From Methylorubrum populi (lineage in GTDB: Bacteria; Pseudomonadota; Alphaproteobacteria; Rhizobiales; Beijerinckiaceae), in contig NZ_AP014809.1 of assembly GCF_002355515.1 (NCBI RefSeq), positions 496,001 through 560,000 on the forward strand: a DNA stretch of 64,000 nt, read 5' to 3'. The notes beneath the pieces are model-generated. The model saw nothing but the letters and a program-made list of their open reading frames with translations. It was not told the DNA's origin and did not search any database. The translations under genes and the position numbers were made by a program. The number at the start of each line of letters is the position of its first letter. Positions within the stretch are counted from its first letter, which is position 1. This document shows positions 16,621-25,839 of this stretch, in pieces.

Positions 16621-17739
16621 TCACACGCCGAAACCGGCGATCATCCTGATGAGTTCGGCCTGGTTGCGGGTCCCCGATTTCCGGTAGACGCGGTTCAGGT
16701 GCGTCTTCACGGTCGAGCGCGCGACGCCGAGCGCCGCGGCGATGGCGTCGAGGCCGTTCAGGCGCAAGGTCGCCTCGACCACGCGGATCTCACTGGCGGT
16801 GAGGTTGTGCCGTCGCGCGAGCGCCTCCAACGGGCTGACGACGGGCGGCGACGGTGATCGCACGAAAATGGCCGCGACCGCGCTCCGCGGCTCGCCCGCG
16901 CGGCCGAGGCGGTCGTCGGAGAGCGGCAGGACGGTTGCCGTCCAGCCGTCCCCCGTCTCGTCCGAGAGCGGAATCGCATGGTTGGAGGCAGGGATCCCCT
17001 CGCGTCCGCCGATGGCGCGCAGATGGTCGAAGATGGCGCGGTCGGCCACGGTCGAGGTCGCCCTTAGGCGCCCGCCGACGTCGCGGAGCAGGCGCCCCTC
17101 CTCGATCATGCACCGACCCCGCCCGTTGGCGAGGACGAGGCGCCCGGTCTCGGCGACGAGGAACACACCGGCCTCGACATGGTCGAGCGCCCCGGTCAGG
17201 ACGGCCTCGCGGCGACGGCCGCTCACGAACAGGCGCCCGATCGCGACGGACCGTAGGAGGTGCGGGGCGATCAGGGCGATTCTGTACCGGGCCGCCTGCT
17301 CGATCGGCCTCCTCTGCCACTGGATCGTCAGGAAGGCGGCGCGGGTGGCGTCCTTCTCCAGGATGACACCGAGAGAATCGGTCATCCCCTGCGGCGCGAG
17401 CCATTCCCGGTGGAAGCGCGTCCGCTCCATCTCCGCCGCCGGCACCATGTCGCTGGCGGACAAGACAGCTCCCACAGGCTGGAAGGCGAAAGCGGGAAAA
17501 AGCGGATTCAGAGCCGCATAGTGATCCTCGTAGAGCTTACTGTAATTGGGATCGTCGTTGAACCGGAACAATGTATCGACATCCGGCTTGAGCGCATCGT
17601 GCCAATACAACAGTGCCTGATCACCCCCGACGAACAGGCAGATTCTCTTGATGGTGTCGGGCCAATGCTCGGGATCGACAGCCGCGTCGTAGATCCGCGC
17701 GATCACGGCTGACAGGGCCACGGGATCCGGGTCGTTCAA
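16621..17739 (-). CDS. LuxR-type transcriptional regulator with PAS-like sensory region
   Basis: The 372-residue protein ends in a LuxR-type helix-turn-helix: LTASEIRVVEATLRLNGLDA, then AAALGVARSTVKTHLNRVYRK and GTRNQAELIRMI. The roughly 300 residues before it have a helical region and a PAS-like segment (ALDHVEAGVFLVAETGRLVLANGRG in part). The ligand is unknown. TTG 17739 is likely because GGAGG lies five bases upstream; a TTG at 17766 would add nine residues. It is divergent from the Hint-domain genes and could regulate them, but that is inferred from position only. Confidence 0.83.
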   Translation of the reverse strand: MNDPDPVALSAVIARIYDAAVDPEHWPDTIKRICLFVGGDQALLYWHDALKPDVDTLFRFNDDPNYSKLYEDHYAALNPLFPAFAFQPVGAVLSASDMVPAAEMERTRFHREWLAPQGMTDSLGVILEKDATRAAFLTIQWQRRPIEQAARYRIALIAPHLLRSVAIGRLFVSGRRREAVLTGALDHVEAGVFLVAETGRLVLANGRGRCMIEEGRLLRDVGGRLRATSTVADRAIFDHLRAIGGREGIPASNHAIPLSDETGDGWTATVLPLSDDRLGRAGEPRSAVAAIFVRSPSPPVVSPLEALARRHNLTASEIRVVEATLRLNGLDAIAAALGVARSTVKTHLNRVYRKSGTRNQAELIRMIAGFGV

Positions 17740-17766
17740 GGTCACCTCCGAGAGGCCGAACGGCAA

Positions 17767-18105
17767 CTCGCGTCGGCTGTGGCCGAATTACAACTACGAC
17801 TCCGTGCCGCTCCGCGTCCACCCCAGGGTGGACGCCCCTTCTCAAATCCTTCCGCAAGTTGCGGGCCTCTTGATCGGCAAACGCACGAACGGTGCCAGCG
17901 ACCGATCGCATCGATCGGGGGCATGGCATGGTCGTTCACGACGTCGGGTCCGAGGCGGCGTCCGGCCCGCTAGCCGCCGGGACGTCCGGCCCTGCTCCGA
18001 CGGGCGCGTCCACGCGCTTCAGAAAATCGGCACCGGCAGGCGGCCGTCGCCAGTCCCGGCCGCCCGAGCACGGGCGCTCCCGGCTGCACAAGCGAGGCAG
18101 ATGAG
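17767..18105. other. Divergent intergenic region with a perfect palindrome
   Basis: This 339-base stretch separates the LuxR-type gene from the first Hint gene. It holds the palindrome at 17814-17835, described separately. GAGG at 18094-18097 is the ribosome site for the gene at 18106. No convincing promoter hexamers, small gene or T-run were seen. Confidence 0.5.
17814..17835. promoter_or_regulatory. Perfect 10+10 inverted repeat, possible operator
   Basis: GCGTCCACCC (17814-17823) and GGGTGGACGC (17826-17835) are exact inverted repeats separated by CA. No T-run follows on either strand, so an intrinsic terminator is unlikely. It lies 75 bases upstream of the LuxR-type start, where an autoregulatory or shared operator would be expected. 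The binding protein is unknown. Confidence 0.4.
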
Positions 18106-19923
18106 ATGGCGATCACGCGCGCTTCGACGGATTTCGAGGGAAATCAGGCTGACAGAGGGAATGGCACCCCCTCCCTCTCGGGCGACGGCACCCTCGTCGC
18201 CTTCGCCAGCAACGCCACCAACCTCCGGGTCCCGAGCGGAGTCTCCGGCGTCGTCGTCAAGAACTTGGTGAGCGGCGAGTTCGTACTGGCTTCGAGTGAC
18301 ACCCGCGGGGTGTCCTTGGCCGGAAACTCTTTCGCTCCGTCGCTGGCCGCCGACGGCAGCGCCGTGGCCTTTGGGACCAACGGAAGCGAGATCACCGACA
18401 ACCCGAACATCCAAATCGCGATCAAGAATCTGTCGAACGGCGACATCTCCGTCGTCTCAGCCGCCGCCGACGGCACCCAGGGCAACGGCAACAGCGGTGC
18501 CAACCCCTCGATCTCGGGCGACGGGCGCCTGGTCGCCTTCTCGAGCCTCGCCACGAACCTCGTCGCGAACGACACGAACGCGACCCTCGACATCTTCGTC
18601 AAGAACGTCGCGACCGGCGCGATCACCCGCGCCTCGACCGCCGCCGACGGCACGCAGGGCAACGGCGGCAGCAACGTCGCGTCCCTGTCGACCGACGGCA
18701 GCCGCGTCGCATTCCAGAGCGACGCCAGCAACCTCGTGGCCGGCGACACCAACGGCACCTCCGACATCTTCGTCAAGAACCTGGCCACCGGCGCCATCGT
18801 CAACGCATCCACCGCCGCGAACGGCACCCAGGGCAACGGTGCCAGCACCAGCGCCTCGCTGTCGCGCGACGGCACTCTCGTGGCGTTCACCAGCGACGCC
18901 AGCAACCTCGTGCTCGGCGACACCAACGGCCGGGCCGACGTCTTCGTCAAGAACCTGACCACGGGGGCCATCACCCGCGTCTCCACCGGCACCGACGGCA
19001 TCCAGGGCAACGCCGAATCGGGAAACGCCCGGATCTCGGCCGACGGCACGAAGGTCACGTTCACCAGCCGCGCCGGCAACCTCGTACCCGGCGACACCAA
19101 CATCGTCTCCGACGTGTTCGTGAAGGATCTGACCACCGGCGCGCTCACCCGCGTCTCCGTCTCCGCCGCCGGCACGCAGGCCAACCTCGCCAGCGATGGC
19201 AGCAGCCCGAGCCTGTCGGCCGACGGCAGCCGCGTCGCCTTCGCAAGCGGCGCCAGCAACCTCGTGCCCGGCGACACCAACAACGCCTTCGACGTGTTCG
19301 TGTCCGACGTGATCTGCTTCGCCACCGGCACCCGCATCCGCACCGCCCGCGGCGAGGTCGCGGTCGAGGATCTGCGCGTCGGCGATCGCGCGGTCACGGT
19401 CGGGGGAAAGCAGCGCCCGATCCGCTGGATCGGCTCCCGCACCCTCGACGGCCGCGGCTCCGCCCTGCCCTTCAGCCAGCAACCGGTGCGCATCCGCGCC
19501 GGCGCCTTCGGCGGCGGCCTGCCCGTTCGCGACCTGTCCCTGTCGCCGGGCCATCCGGTGCTGGTCGGCGAGCACCTCGTGCCGGTCATGTGCCTCGTCA
19601 ACGGCACCAGCATCGCCCGCATGCCGGCGTCATCGGTGACGTACTGGCACGTCGAACTGGATGCTCACGACATCCTGCTCGCCGAGGGCCTGCCGGCGGA
19701 GAGCTACCTCGATCTCGGCTCAAAGCCTTGGTTTGCCGGATCCGATGCGCCCCTGCACGACCCCGACTTCGTGGCCACGGAGGCGGCGGGCCGCTGCCGT
19801 CCGGTGGCTTTGGAAGGGTCGGTCGTCGAGGCCGAGCGGCGTCGGCTCGACGCGGTGTTCGCGGCCGAACTCGCCCACTCCTGCGCCTGGGCCGAGGCCG
19901 GCCTGCCCTGGATCGTCGCCTGA
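18106..19923 (+). CDS. Seven-repeat propeller-like protein with C-terminal Hint domain (copy A)
   Basis: The 605-residue protein has seven repeats of about 50 residues, each starting SxSxDG with a following VAF and ending in a D(V/I)FVKNLxTG strand. Repeats resemble TolB/PD40 blades and seven would close one beta-propeller. Cys404 in VICFATGTRIRTARG begins a Hint_2-type domain; SPGHPVLVG and WHVELDAHD supply its conserved His residues. Hint domains can rearrange the bond before the Cys and cleave or transfer the upstream part. No signal peptide or RTX motif is visible. ATG 18106 has GAGG eight bases upstream. Copy B follows in tandem. Confidence 0.8.
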   Translation: MAITRASTDFEGNQADRGNGTPSLSGDGTLVAFASNATNLRVPSGVSGVVVKNLVSGEFVLASSDTRGVSLAGNSFAPSLAADGSAVAFGTNGSEITDNPNIQIAIKNLSNGDISVVSAAADGTQGNGNSGANPSISGDGRLVAFSSLATNLVANDTNATLDIFVKNVATGAITRASTAADGTQGNGGSNVASLSTDGSRVAFQSDASNLVAGDTNGTSDIFVKNLATGAIVNASTAANGTQGNGASTSASLSRDGTLVAFTSDASNLVLGDTNGRADVFVKNLTTGAITRVSTGTDGIQGNAESGNARISADGTKVTFTSRAGNLVPGDTNIVSDVFVKDLTTGALTRVSVSAAGTQANLASDGSSPSLSADGSRVAFASGASNLVPGDTNNAFDVFVSDVICFATGTRIRTARGEVAVEDLRVGDRAVTVGGKQRPIRWIGSRTLDGRGSALPFSQQPVRIRAGAFGGGLPVRDLSLSPGHPVLVGEHLVPVMCLVNGTSIARMPASSVTYWHVELDAHDILLAEGLPAESYLDLGSKPWFAGSDAPLHDPDFVATEAAGRCRPVALEGSVVEAERRRLDAVFAAELAHSCAWAEAGLPWIVA

Positions 19924-20006
19924 GAACCGGGCACCCGCCCGCCTCCGTCCCGCTCGCCGGGCCCTGACCCGGCCCGCATCAGCCCCTTGCAGACGAGACC
20001 GACCCG

Positions 20007-21854
20007 ATGGCCATCACCCGCGCTTCCACGACCGCCGACGGCACCGAGGGCAACGGCATCAGCGGCACCCCCTCCCTCTCGGAAGACGGCACCCTCGTCG
20101 CCTTCGACACCACCGCGACCAACCTCGGCTTCAGGCCCGATCCGAGCGGATCATCGAGCGTCTTCCTCAAGAACCTGACCACCGGCGCCATCACCCGCCT
20201 CTCGTCCGACAGCGACGGCAACCCACTGACGGAACAGAGCTTCTCCGCCTCGCTGGCGCCGGACGGCGGCGCCGCGGCGTTCGTGACGGGCGCGCAGGAG
20301 GTGGTCGGGTCGGGCCGGCCGCGTCAGGTCGTGGTCAAGAGCCTCGTGACCGGCGACCTCCGCGTGGCCTCGACCGCTGCCGACGGGACCCTGGCGAATG
20401 CCGACGTCACGACGCCGTCGCTGTCGGATGACGGCCGCACGGTCGCGTTCGGGACCGCAGCCTCGAATCTCGTGCCGAACGACGCGAACCAGACGTTCGA
20501 CGTCTTCGTCAAGAATCTCGACACCGGCGCGATCATCCGCGCCTCGGCCGCCGCCGACGGCACGCCGGCCAACGGCTTCAGCATTTCCTTCTCGCTGGCC
20601 GGGGACGGGCGCAGCATCGCCTTCCACAGCACCGCCACCAACCTCGTGGCCGGCGACACCAACGGTCGCTCCGACGTCTTCGTCAAGAACCTGACCACCG
20701 GCGCCGTCGCCAACGCCTCGACCGCCGCCGACGGCAGCCTGGGCAACGGCGACAGCTTCAGCGCAACGCAGTCGCGCGACGGCAATCTCGTCGCCTTCCT
20801 CAGCAGCGCCGACAACCTCGTGGCCGGCGACACCAACGGCCGCACCGACGTGTTCGTGAAGAACCTGACCACGGGCGCGGTCACCCGCGTCTCCACTGCC
20901 GCCGACGGCACCCAGGGCAATGCCGATGCCACCGGCATTCCGCGAATCTCCGCCGATGGGACGAAGGTCGCGTTCACCAGCCGGGCCACCAGCTTGGTCG
21001 CGGGCGACAGCAATCTCGCCACCGACACCTTCGTCAAGGATCTGACCACCGGCGCGCTCACCCGCGTCTCGACCGCCGCCGACGGCACGCAGGGCAACGG
21101 TCCCAGCAACGGCAGCACCCTCGCCCTCTCGGCCGACGGCAGCCGCGTCGCCTTCGACAGCCAGGCCAACAATCTCGTGCCCGGCGATACCAACAACACG
21201 ACCGACGTGTTCGTGGCCGACGTGATCTGCTTTGCCACCGGTACCCGCATCCGCACCGCGCGCGGCGAGGTCGCCGTCGAGGAACTGGTGGTCGGCGACC
21301 GCGCGGTCACGCTGGGCGGGGCCTCGCGCCCGATCCGCTGGGTCGGCTCACGCACCCTCGACGGCCAGGGCCGTGCCCTGCCCCACAATCAGCAGCCGAT
21401 CCGCATCCGCACCGGCGCGTTCGGCGACGGCCTTCCCGCGCGCGACCTCTACCTCTCCCCCGGCCACCCCGTGCTGGTCGGGGCCGAGGCCGACGGTTCC
21501 GGCGGACTCCTCGTGCCGGTGATGTGCCTCGTCAACGGCATCAGCGTCGCCCGGATACCGGTCGAGGCCGTCACCTACTGGCACGTCGAACTGGATGCCC
21601 ACGACATCCTGTTCGCCGAGGGTTTAGGCGCCGAGAGCTACCTCGATCTCGGTTCACGGCCGTGGTTCGCCGGCTCCGATGAGCCCCTGCACGACCCTGA
21701 CGGCATGTCGGCGGACTCCGCCGCCCGCTGTCGTCCGGTCTTAGTGGAGGGACCGGTGGTCGAGGCCGAGCGGCGCCGGCTCGATGCCGTGTTCTCGGCC
21801 GAGCTCGTGCAGTCCTGCGCCTGGACGGGAGCGTCCGCCTCTCCGACGATCTGA
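20007..21854 (+). CDS. Seven-repeat propeller-like protein with C-terminal Hint domain (copy B)
   Basis: This 615-residue paralogue of the preceding gene has the same plan: seven repeats with the SxSxDG...VAF...DVFVKNLTTG pattern, then a Hint domain beginning at Cys408 (VICFATGTRIRTARG). The His motifs SPGHPVLVG and WHVELDAHD are retained. It differs by inserted residues such as AEADGSGG before LLVPVMC. Both copies begin MAITRAST and their Hint domains agree at most positions, while repeats 1-3 differ more, consistent with tandem duplication and divergence. The intact Cys and His residues suggest both could self-process. Export route and partner are unknown. Confidence 0.8.
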   Translation: MAITRASTTADGTEGNGISGTPSLSEDGTLVAFDTTATNLGFRPDPSGSSSVFLKNLTTGAITRLSSDSDGNPLTEQSFSASLAPDGGAAAFVTGAQEVVGSGRPRQVVVKSLVTGDLRVASTAADGTLANADVTTPSLSDDGRTVAFGTAASNLVPNDANQTFDVFVKNLDTGAIIRASAAADGTPANGFSISFSLAGDGRSIAFHSTATNLVAGDTNGRSDVFVKNLTTGAVANASTAADGSLGNGDSFSATQSRDGNLVAFLSSADNLVAGDTNGRTDVFVKNLTTGAVTRVSTAADGTQGNADATGIPRISADGTKVAFTSRATSLVAGDSNLATDTFVKDLTTGALTRVSTAADGTQGNGPSNGSTLALSADGSRVAFDSQANNLVPGDTNNTTDVFVADVICFATGTRIRTARGEVAVEELVVGDRAVTLGGASRPIRWVGSRTLDGQGRALPHNQQPIRIRTGAFGDGLPARDLYLSPGHPVLVGAEADGSGGLLVPVMCLVNGISVARIPVEAVTYWHVELDAHDILFAEGLGAESYLDLGSRPWFAGSDEPLHDPDGMSADSAARCRPVLVEGPVVEAERRRLDAVFSAELVQSCAWTGASASPTI

Positions 21855-21916
21855 CCGGCTCTGCCGGACGGGACGTCGTGGCGGCGCCCCAGCCGCCGAC
21901 CCAGACGAACCCGCCG

Positions 21917-22669
21917 TCAGGTTCGCAGTCCGGACAGCAGGTCCTCCACCGCCGCCCGCGCCGCCGTCACCGCCTCCGCGTCGCGCCCGCGCACGACGAT
22001 GCGGTTGCGGAATCCGTCCGGCGTCATCGACGGATAGGAGCCGATCGAGACGCTGCCGTGCGCGGCGGCGATCTCGCCGAGGCCGCCCGCAAAATTGCCC
22101 TCGGGGATCGCACCGGCCTCGATCGTCTCCGAGATCACCGGCGCGTTCGAGGTGAGGGTCGGGCGGATCTCGTCGAGCATCGCCCCCATGATCTGCGGCA
22201 CGCCGGCCATGACGAAGACGTTGCCGATGCGAAAGCCCGGCGCCTTCGACACGGGATTGGCGATCAGGTCGGCCCCGTCCGGGATGCGGGCCATGCGCAG
22301 CCGCGCCGCGTTGAGGTCCTCCGGCCGGTGCCGCTCCAGCAGCATGGCGCGGGCGCGCGGATCGATGTCGATGCCGACGCCGAAGGCTTCCGCCACGCTG
22401 TCGGCGGTGATGTCGTCGTGGGTCGGGCCGATGCCGCCGGAGGTGAAGAGGTAGGTGTAGCGCGCCCGCAGCGCGTTCACCGCCGCGACGATCTCGGCCT
22501 TCACGTCCGGAACGATGCGCACCTCGCGCAGGTCCACGCCGATCTCGGTCAGCATGTCGGCGATGGTGCCGATGTTCTTGTCCTTGGTGCGGCCCGAGAG
22601 AATCTCGTCGCCGATGACGAGGACGGCGGCCGTGACATCGGAGCTCGGAGAGCTGGAACTCTGGGACAT
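21917..22669 (-). CDS. CinA/MoaB-like molybdopterin-binding domain protein
   Basis: The 250-residue protein matches the N-terminal domain of competence/damage-inducible protein CinA. AAVLVIGDEILSGRTKD opens the fold, and LFTSGGIGPTHDDITADSVA is the molybdopterin-binding-like signature. VFVMAGVPQIMGAMLDE follows. The C-terminal nicotinamide-nucleotide amidase domain of full CinA is absent, as in many alphaproteobacterial versions. The activity of this short form is not established, though ADP-ribose pyrophosphatase activity has been reported for related domains. It is convergent with Hint copy B and divergent from sfsA. Confidence 0.82.
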   Translation of the reverse strand: MSQSSSSPSSDVTAAVLVIGDEILSGRTKDKNIGTIADMLTEIGVDLREVRIVPDVKAEIVAAVNALRARYTYLFTSGGIGPTHDDITADSVAEAFGVGIDIDPRARAMLLERHRPEDLNAARLRMARIPDGADLIANPVSKAPGFRIGNVFVMAGVPQIMGAMLDEIRPTLTSNAPVISETIEAGAIPEGNFAGGLGEIAAAHGSVSIGSYPSMTPDGFRNRIVVRGRDAEAVTAARAAVEDLLSGLRT

Positions 22670-22758
22670 GGAGCCTCGGGGGCAGGGAAACGGGTGGAAG
22701 CTAGGGCGCGGATGCGCGAAAGCGAAAGCCCACCTCGTCACGCCCCGGCCCGCCCGCG

Positions 22759-23505
22759 ATGCGCTTCCCCTCCCCCCTGATCGAAGGGCGCCTCGTGCGG
22801 CGCTACAAGCGCTTCCTCGCCGACGTGACGCTTTCCGACGGTACGATGGTGACGGCGCATTGCGCCAATCCGGGCGCGATGCTCGGCCTCAACGCGGAAG
22901 GGTTTCGCGTGCTGCTCTCGCCCTCGACCAACCCGGCGCGAAAGCTCGGGTTCTCCTTGGAGCTCGTGGAGGCGGATCTGCCCGGCGGACCGCAATGGGT
23001 CGGCATCAACACCGCGCGGCCCAACGCGCTGGTCGCGGAGGCGTTTCGCGAAGGACAACTCGCGCCGCTCGCGGGCTACGACACGCTCCGTCCGGAGGTC
23101 GCCTACGGCAAGGCGAGCCGCGTCGATTTCCTGGCGAGCGGCGGCGGCCTGCCGCCCTGCCATGTCGAGGTGAAGAACTGCCATCTGATGCGGCGTGCGG
23201 GGCTCGCGGAGTTCCCCGATTGCAAGGCCGCCCGCTCGGCCCGCCACATGGAGGAATTGGCCGGCGTCGTCGCCGCGGGCGGACGGGCGATGCTGATCGT
23301 GGTGATCCAGATGCGGGCCGAGGCCTTCGACGTCGCTCGCGACATCGACCCGGCCTTCGACCGCGCGCTTCGGGCGGCGCTGGCGGCGGGCGTCGAGGCC
23401 TACGCCTATGCCTGCGCGGTCGGTCCGGAGGGCGTCGTGATCGATGCCCCCGTGTCGATCCTCACGCCGGGCGCGCCGGCTCCGCCCGCTCGAACATCAG
23501 GTTGA
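22759..23505 (+). CDS. sfsA: DNA/RNA nuclease SfsA
   Basis: The 248-residue protein is full-length SfsA. RYKRFLADVTLSDG starts the OB-like N-terminal domain, and HCANPGAML, INTARPNALVAEAF and VEVKNCHLM are hallmark segments. The last carries the Asp/Glu/Lys pattern of a restriction-endonuclease-like site with the preceding SRVDFL. E. coli SfsA was first named for effects on sugar-fermentation genes and was later linked to nuclease activity. Its last 44 bases overlap the end of the FkbM gene on the other strand, so the C-terminal tail is probably variable. Confidence 0.92.
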   Translation: MRFPSPLIEGRLVRRYKRFLADVTLSDGTMVTAHCANPGAMLGLNAEGFRVLLSPSTNPARKLGFSLELVEADLPGGPQWVGINTARPNALVAEAFREGQLAPLAGYDTLRPEVAYGKASRVDFLASGGGLPPCHVEVKNCHLMRRAGLAEFPDCKAARSARHMEELAGVVAAGGRAMLIVVIQMRAEAFDVARDIDPAFDRALRAALAAGVEAYAYACAVGPEGVVIDAPVSILTPGAPAPPARTSG

Positions 23506-24307
23506 GCCGGGTGCGGGCGATTTGTCGGTATCCGTATTTCTGGAGCAGGCTCGGCAGGTCGGTCTGCCACTGGTCGGCGCCGTTCTCGATAATGAGCAGC
23601 GAGGGCAGCAGGGAAGCCGGCGCATCGCGCAGGAACGGCTCCAAGATCAGATCCTCGGCGCCCTCGACATCGAGCTTGATCGCATCGATGCGCTCGATCC
23701 GCTCCGAGCGGCACAGATCCACCAGGGTCACCGCCGGCACGCGCACGGTCGCATTCTTGTGGGTGCCGACGATCTTCACGCTCGACTCGCCGCGGTTGCG
23801 CGGATCGATGAACAGCGTCAGCTCGCCCCCCTTGTCGGCGACCGCGCAGGCGATCGCCTTGACCGTCCCGAACGGGTTCTGGCCGATATTGAAGGTCAGC
23901 CGGTCGAATACGTCGGGCTGCGGCTCCACCGCGAGGATGCGGGCGCGCGGGCCCGTGAAGGCCGCCACGAACAGCGCGTAGGCCCCGATATTGGCGCCGA
24001 TGTCGAGGAACACGGCGTCCTCGCTCAGACGCTGCCTCAGCAGGGCCCGCTCCTGCGGATCGAAGAACTGCGGGGTGAAGAGCACCTTCTTCTCGCAGTT
24101 GTTGTTGTAGGGGTGCAGCCGCATCCGCGCGCCGTAGCGCTCGACGTCGAGCGGGCGGCCGCGCAGCATGGAGATGGCGAGGCGGCGCAGGAACATCGCC
24201 ATCCGGCGTGCCCGCCAGGATTGCTCGGGAAGCTTCTGGGTTCGCTCCGCGATCCGCGCGACGAGGCCGGTGGGGGCGTAGGTGCCGTAGGGCGAAGTGT
24301 CGGTCAT
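23462..24307 (-). CDS. FkbM-family SAM-dependent methyltransferase
   Basis: The 281-residue protein has the SAM-binding motif FLDIGANIGAYALF at about residues 95-110, then AVEPQPDVFDRL and IKLDVEGAEDLIL, the usual FkbM order. Members methylate hydroxyl groups on sugars, polyketides or lipids; the substrate here is unknown. HPYNNNCEKKVLFTPQFFDP before the core resembles proteobacterial FkbM relatives near surface polysaccharide genes, but no such genes are adjacent. ATG 24307 is taken over a longer low-complexity extension. The gene overlaps sfsA tail to tail. Confidence 0.86.
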   Translation of the reverse strand: MTDTSPYGTYAPTGLVARIAERTQKLPEQSWRARRMAMFLRRLAISMLRGRPLDVERYGARMRLHPYNNNCEKKVLFTPQFFDPQERALLRQRLSEDAVFLDIGANIGAYALFVAAFTGPRARILAVEPQPDVFDRLTFNIGQNPFGTVKAIACAVADKGGELTLFIDPRNRGESSVKIVGTHKNATVRVPAVTLVDLCRSERIERIDAIKLDVEGAEDLILEPFLRDAPASLLPSLLIIENGADQWQTDLPSLLQKYGYRQIARTRLNLMFERAEPARPA

Positions 24308-24447
24308 CGTGCCGGGGTGATGCCAGCCCGTTGTGGCGGCGGCAAGTCGGGCGAAGGTGAGAAGCCCGGCGCCAAATTCCGACGGTTGTCGCGCGAAGCC
24401 TTCACCGGGGCTTTGACATCGGCGCCGCGGCACCCGAAGACACACCC

Positions 24448-25221
24448 ATGCAGAGCTTCGATTCCGACGGCGTGCAGATCGCCTTTATCGACGTGCCGGC
24501 CAAGGAAGGGGCTCCGGGTGGTGGCGACCCGATCCTGTTGATCCACGGCTTCGCCTCGAATCACGCGGTGAATTGGGTCAATACGCTCTGGGTTCGGTAT
24601 CTCACCGAGGCCGGATATCGCGTCATCGCCCTCGACAACCGCGGCCATGGGCAGAGCGAGAAGCTCTACGATCCCGCCGCCTACACCTCCGACCAGATGG
24701 CGGGCGATGCGGTGCGGCTCCTGCGCCACCTCGACATCCCGCGCGCGGACGTGATGGGCTACTCCATGGGCGCGCGCATCGCCGCGCACATGGCGCTCGA
24801 TCATCCGGAGGAAGTCCGCTCGCTGCTGATCGGCGGTCTCGGCTTCAACCTCGTGGACGGGCGCGGCCTGCCTCAGGGCATCGCCGAGGCGCTGGAGGCG
24901 CCCGCCGGCGCGCCCGCGCCGAACCCGACGGCGGCGACCTTCCGCACCTTCGCCGAGCAGACCAAGAGCGACCTGCGCGCCCTCGCCGCCTGCATCCGCG
25001 CCTCGCGGCAGACGCTGTCGCGGGCCGAACTCTCGGCCATCGACACGCCCACGCTGATCTCGGTCGGCACGCTCGACACGGTGGCAGGGTCCGGACCGGA
25101 ACTGGCGAAGCTGATGCCGAACGCGCGCGCCCTCGACCTGCCGAATCGCGACCACTCCACGGCGGTCGGCGACCGGCTGCACCGCCAGGGCGTGCTGGAG
25201 TTCCTCGCGCAGCGTCCCTAA
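24448..25221 (+). CDS. Alpha/beta hydrolase
   Basis: The 257-residue protein has the full alpha/beta-hydrolase triad: nucleophile Ser in GYSMGARIA, Asp in SVGTLDTVAG and His in PNRDHSTAVGD. ILLIHGFASN forms the oxyanion-hole region and ALDNRGHGQSEK is a classic strand-4 motif. Length and lack of a signal peptide suggest a soluble cytoplasmic esterase or related hydrolase. The substrate is not predictable. It is divergent from the FkbM gene, with about 140 bases between them that may hold both promoters. Confidence 0.88.
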   Translation: MQSFDSDGVQIAFIDVPAKEGAPGGGDPILLIHGFASNHAVNWVNTLWVRYLTEAGYRVIALDNRGHGQSEKLYDPAAYTSDQMAGDAVRLLRHLDIPRADVMGYSMGARIAAHMALDHPEEVRSLLIGGLGFNLVDGRGLPQGIAEALEAPAGAPAPNPTAATFRTFAEQTKSDLRALAACIRASRQTLSRAELSAIDTPTLISVGTLDTVAGSGPELAKLMPNARALDLPNRDHSTAVGDRLHRQGVLEFLAQRP

Positions 25222-25357
25222 CCCCGCAGCGTCCCGAGCGCGCCTACCCGCATCGGCGCGGACGGGTCATCCTGGCCTATCAGTGGTAGATCGTTTGGCG
25301 GACTGCCGCCGGAACCCGATCCGCGCCAAAGCTCTGAGCGGGCTTCGGGAATCGGTC

Positions 25358-25822
25358 ATGTTTGGTCGGACTTCGCAGATTGCGGGGAGCGGCGCCGTTC
25401 GCTCGCTCGTGGCGGACGCCTTCGCCACGGCGCTCATCCTTCTCGCGATCCTTCTGCTGGTATTCGGCGGTGCGGCTGCGGCACGGCCGAAGCTGACCTA
25501 TGCCGGGGGGAAGGTCGTCGCCCTCAGCAATCTCTCCTCGGACGAAGGCTGCCTGCCGGCCAAGCTGACGGGCCGGATCGCGAAGCGGGAGTTCGGCCGC
25601 GACGGCCTCTATCTTCAATCCGTCGTCATCGAGGAGCCGTCCGGTCAGCGGAGCTTCATCAACGTCGAGGACGGCTATCGGACCCTCGACGCCGCCACCA
25701 ACGGCGCGGTCAAGCAATCTCTCGAAACGATCCTGACCGTCGGCCGAAAGGTGTCGCTTCGCGTACTCGCCTGTGGCGCGGCGGCACGGACGCTGACCCT
25801 CGACGCGGTCCGGCCGCTCTGA
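25358..25822 (+). CDS. Hypothetical protein with N-terminal membrane anchor
   Basis: The 154-residue product has one strong hydrophobic segment at about residues 22-41 (FATALILLAILLLVFGGAAA), either an anchor or an uncleaved signal. The rest is predicted outside the cytoplasm and includes LSNLSSDEGCLPAKLTGRI, FINVEDGYRTLDAATNG and a second Cys in LRVLACGAAARTL, so the two cysteines could form a disulfide. I do not recognise the family. ATG 25358 is chosen because earlier in-frame residues are unlike a leader. The stop lies 17 bases from the end of the gene on the opposite strand. Confidence 0.6.
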   Translation: MFGRTSQIAGSGAVRSLVADAFATALILLAILLLVFGGAAAARPKLTYAGGKVVALSNLSSDEGCLPAKLTGRIAKREFGRDGLYLQSVVIEEPSGQRSFINVEDGYRTLDAATNGAVKQSLETILTVGRKVSLRVLACGAAARTLTLDAVRPL

Positions 25823-25839
25823 ACGAAGCGGCGAGACTC

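Noticed and set aside
19924..20006. GCCGGG...CCCGGC hairpin between the two Hint genes as a terminator
   Set aside because: It is short and has no following T-run, so the two genes may be co-transcribed.
18106..21854. Tandem DNA repeats that might be a CRISPR array
   Set aside because: The repeats are about 150 bases, in frame, and encode protein blades. There are no short direct repeats with unique spacers.
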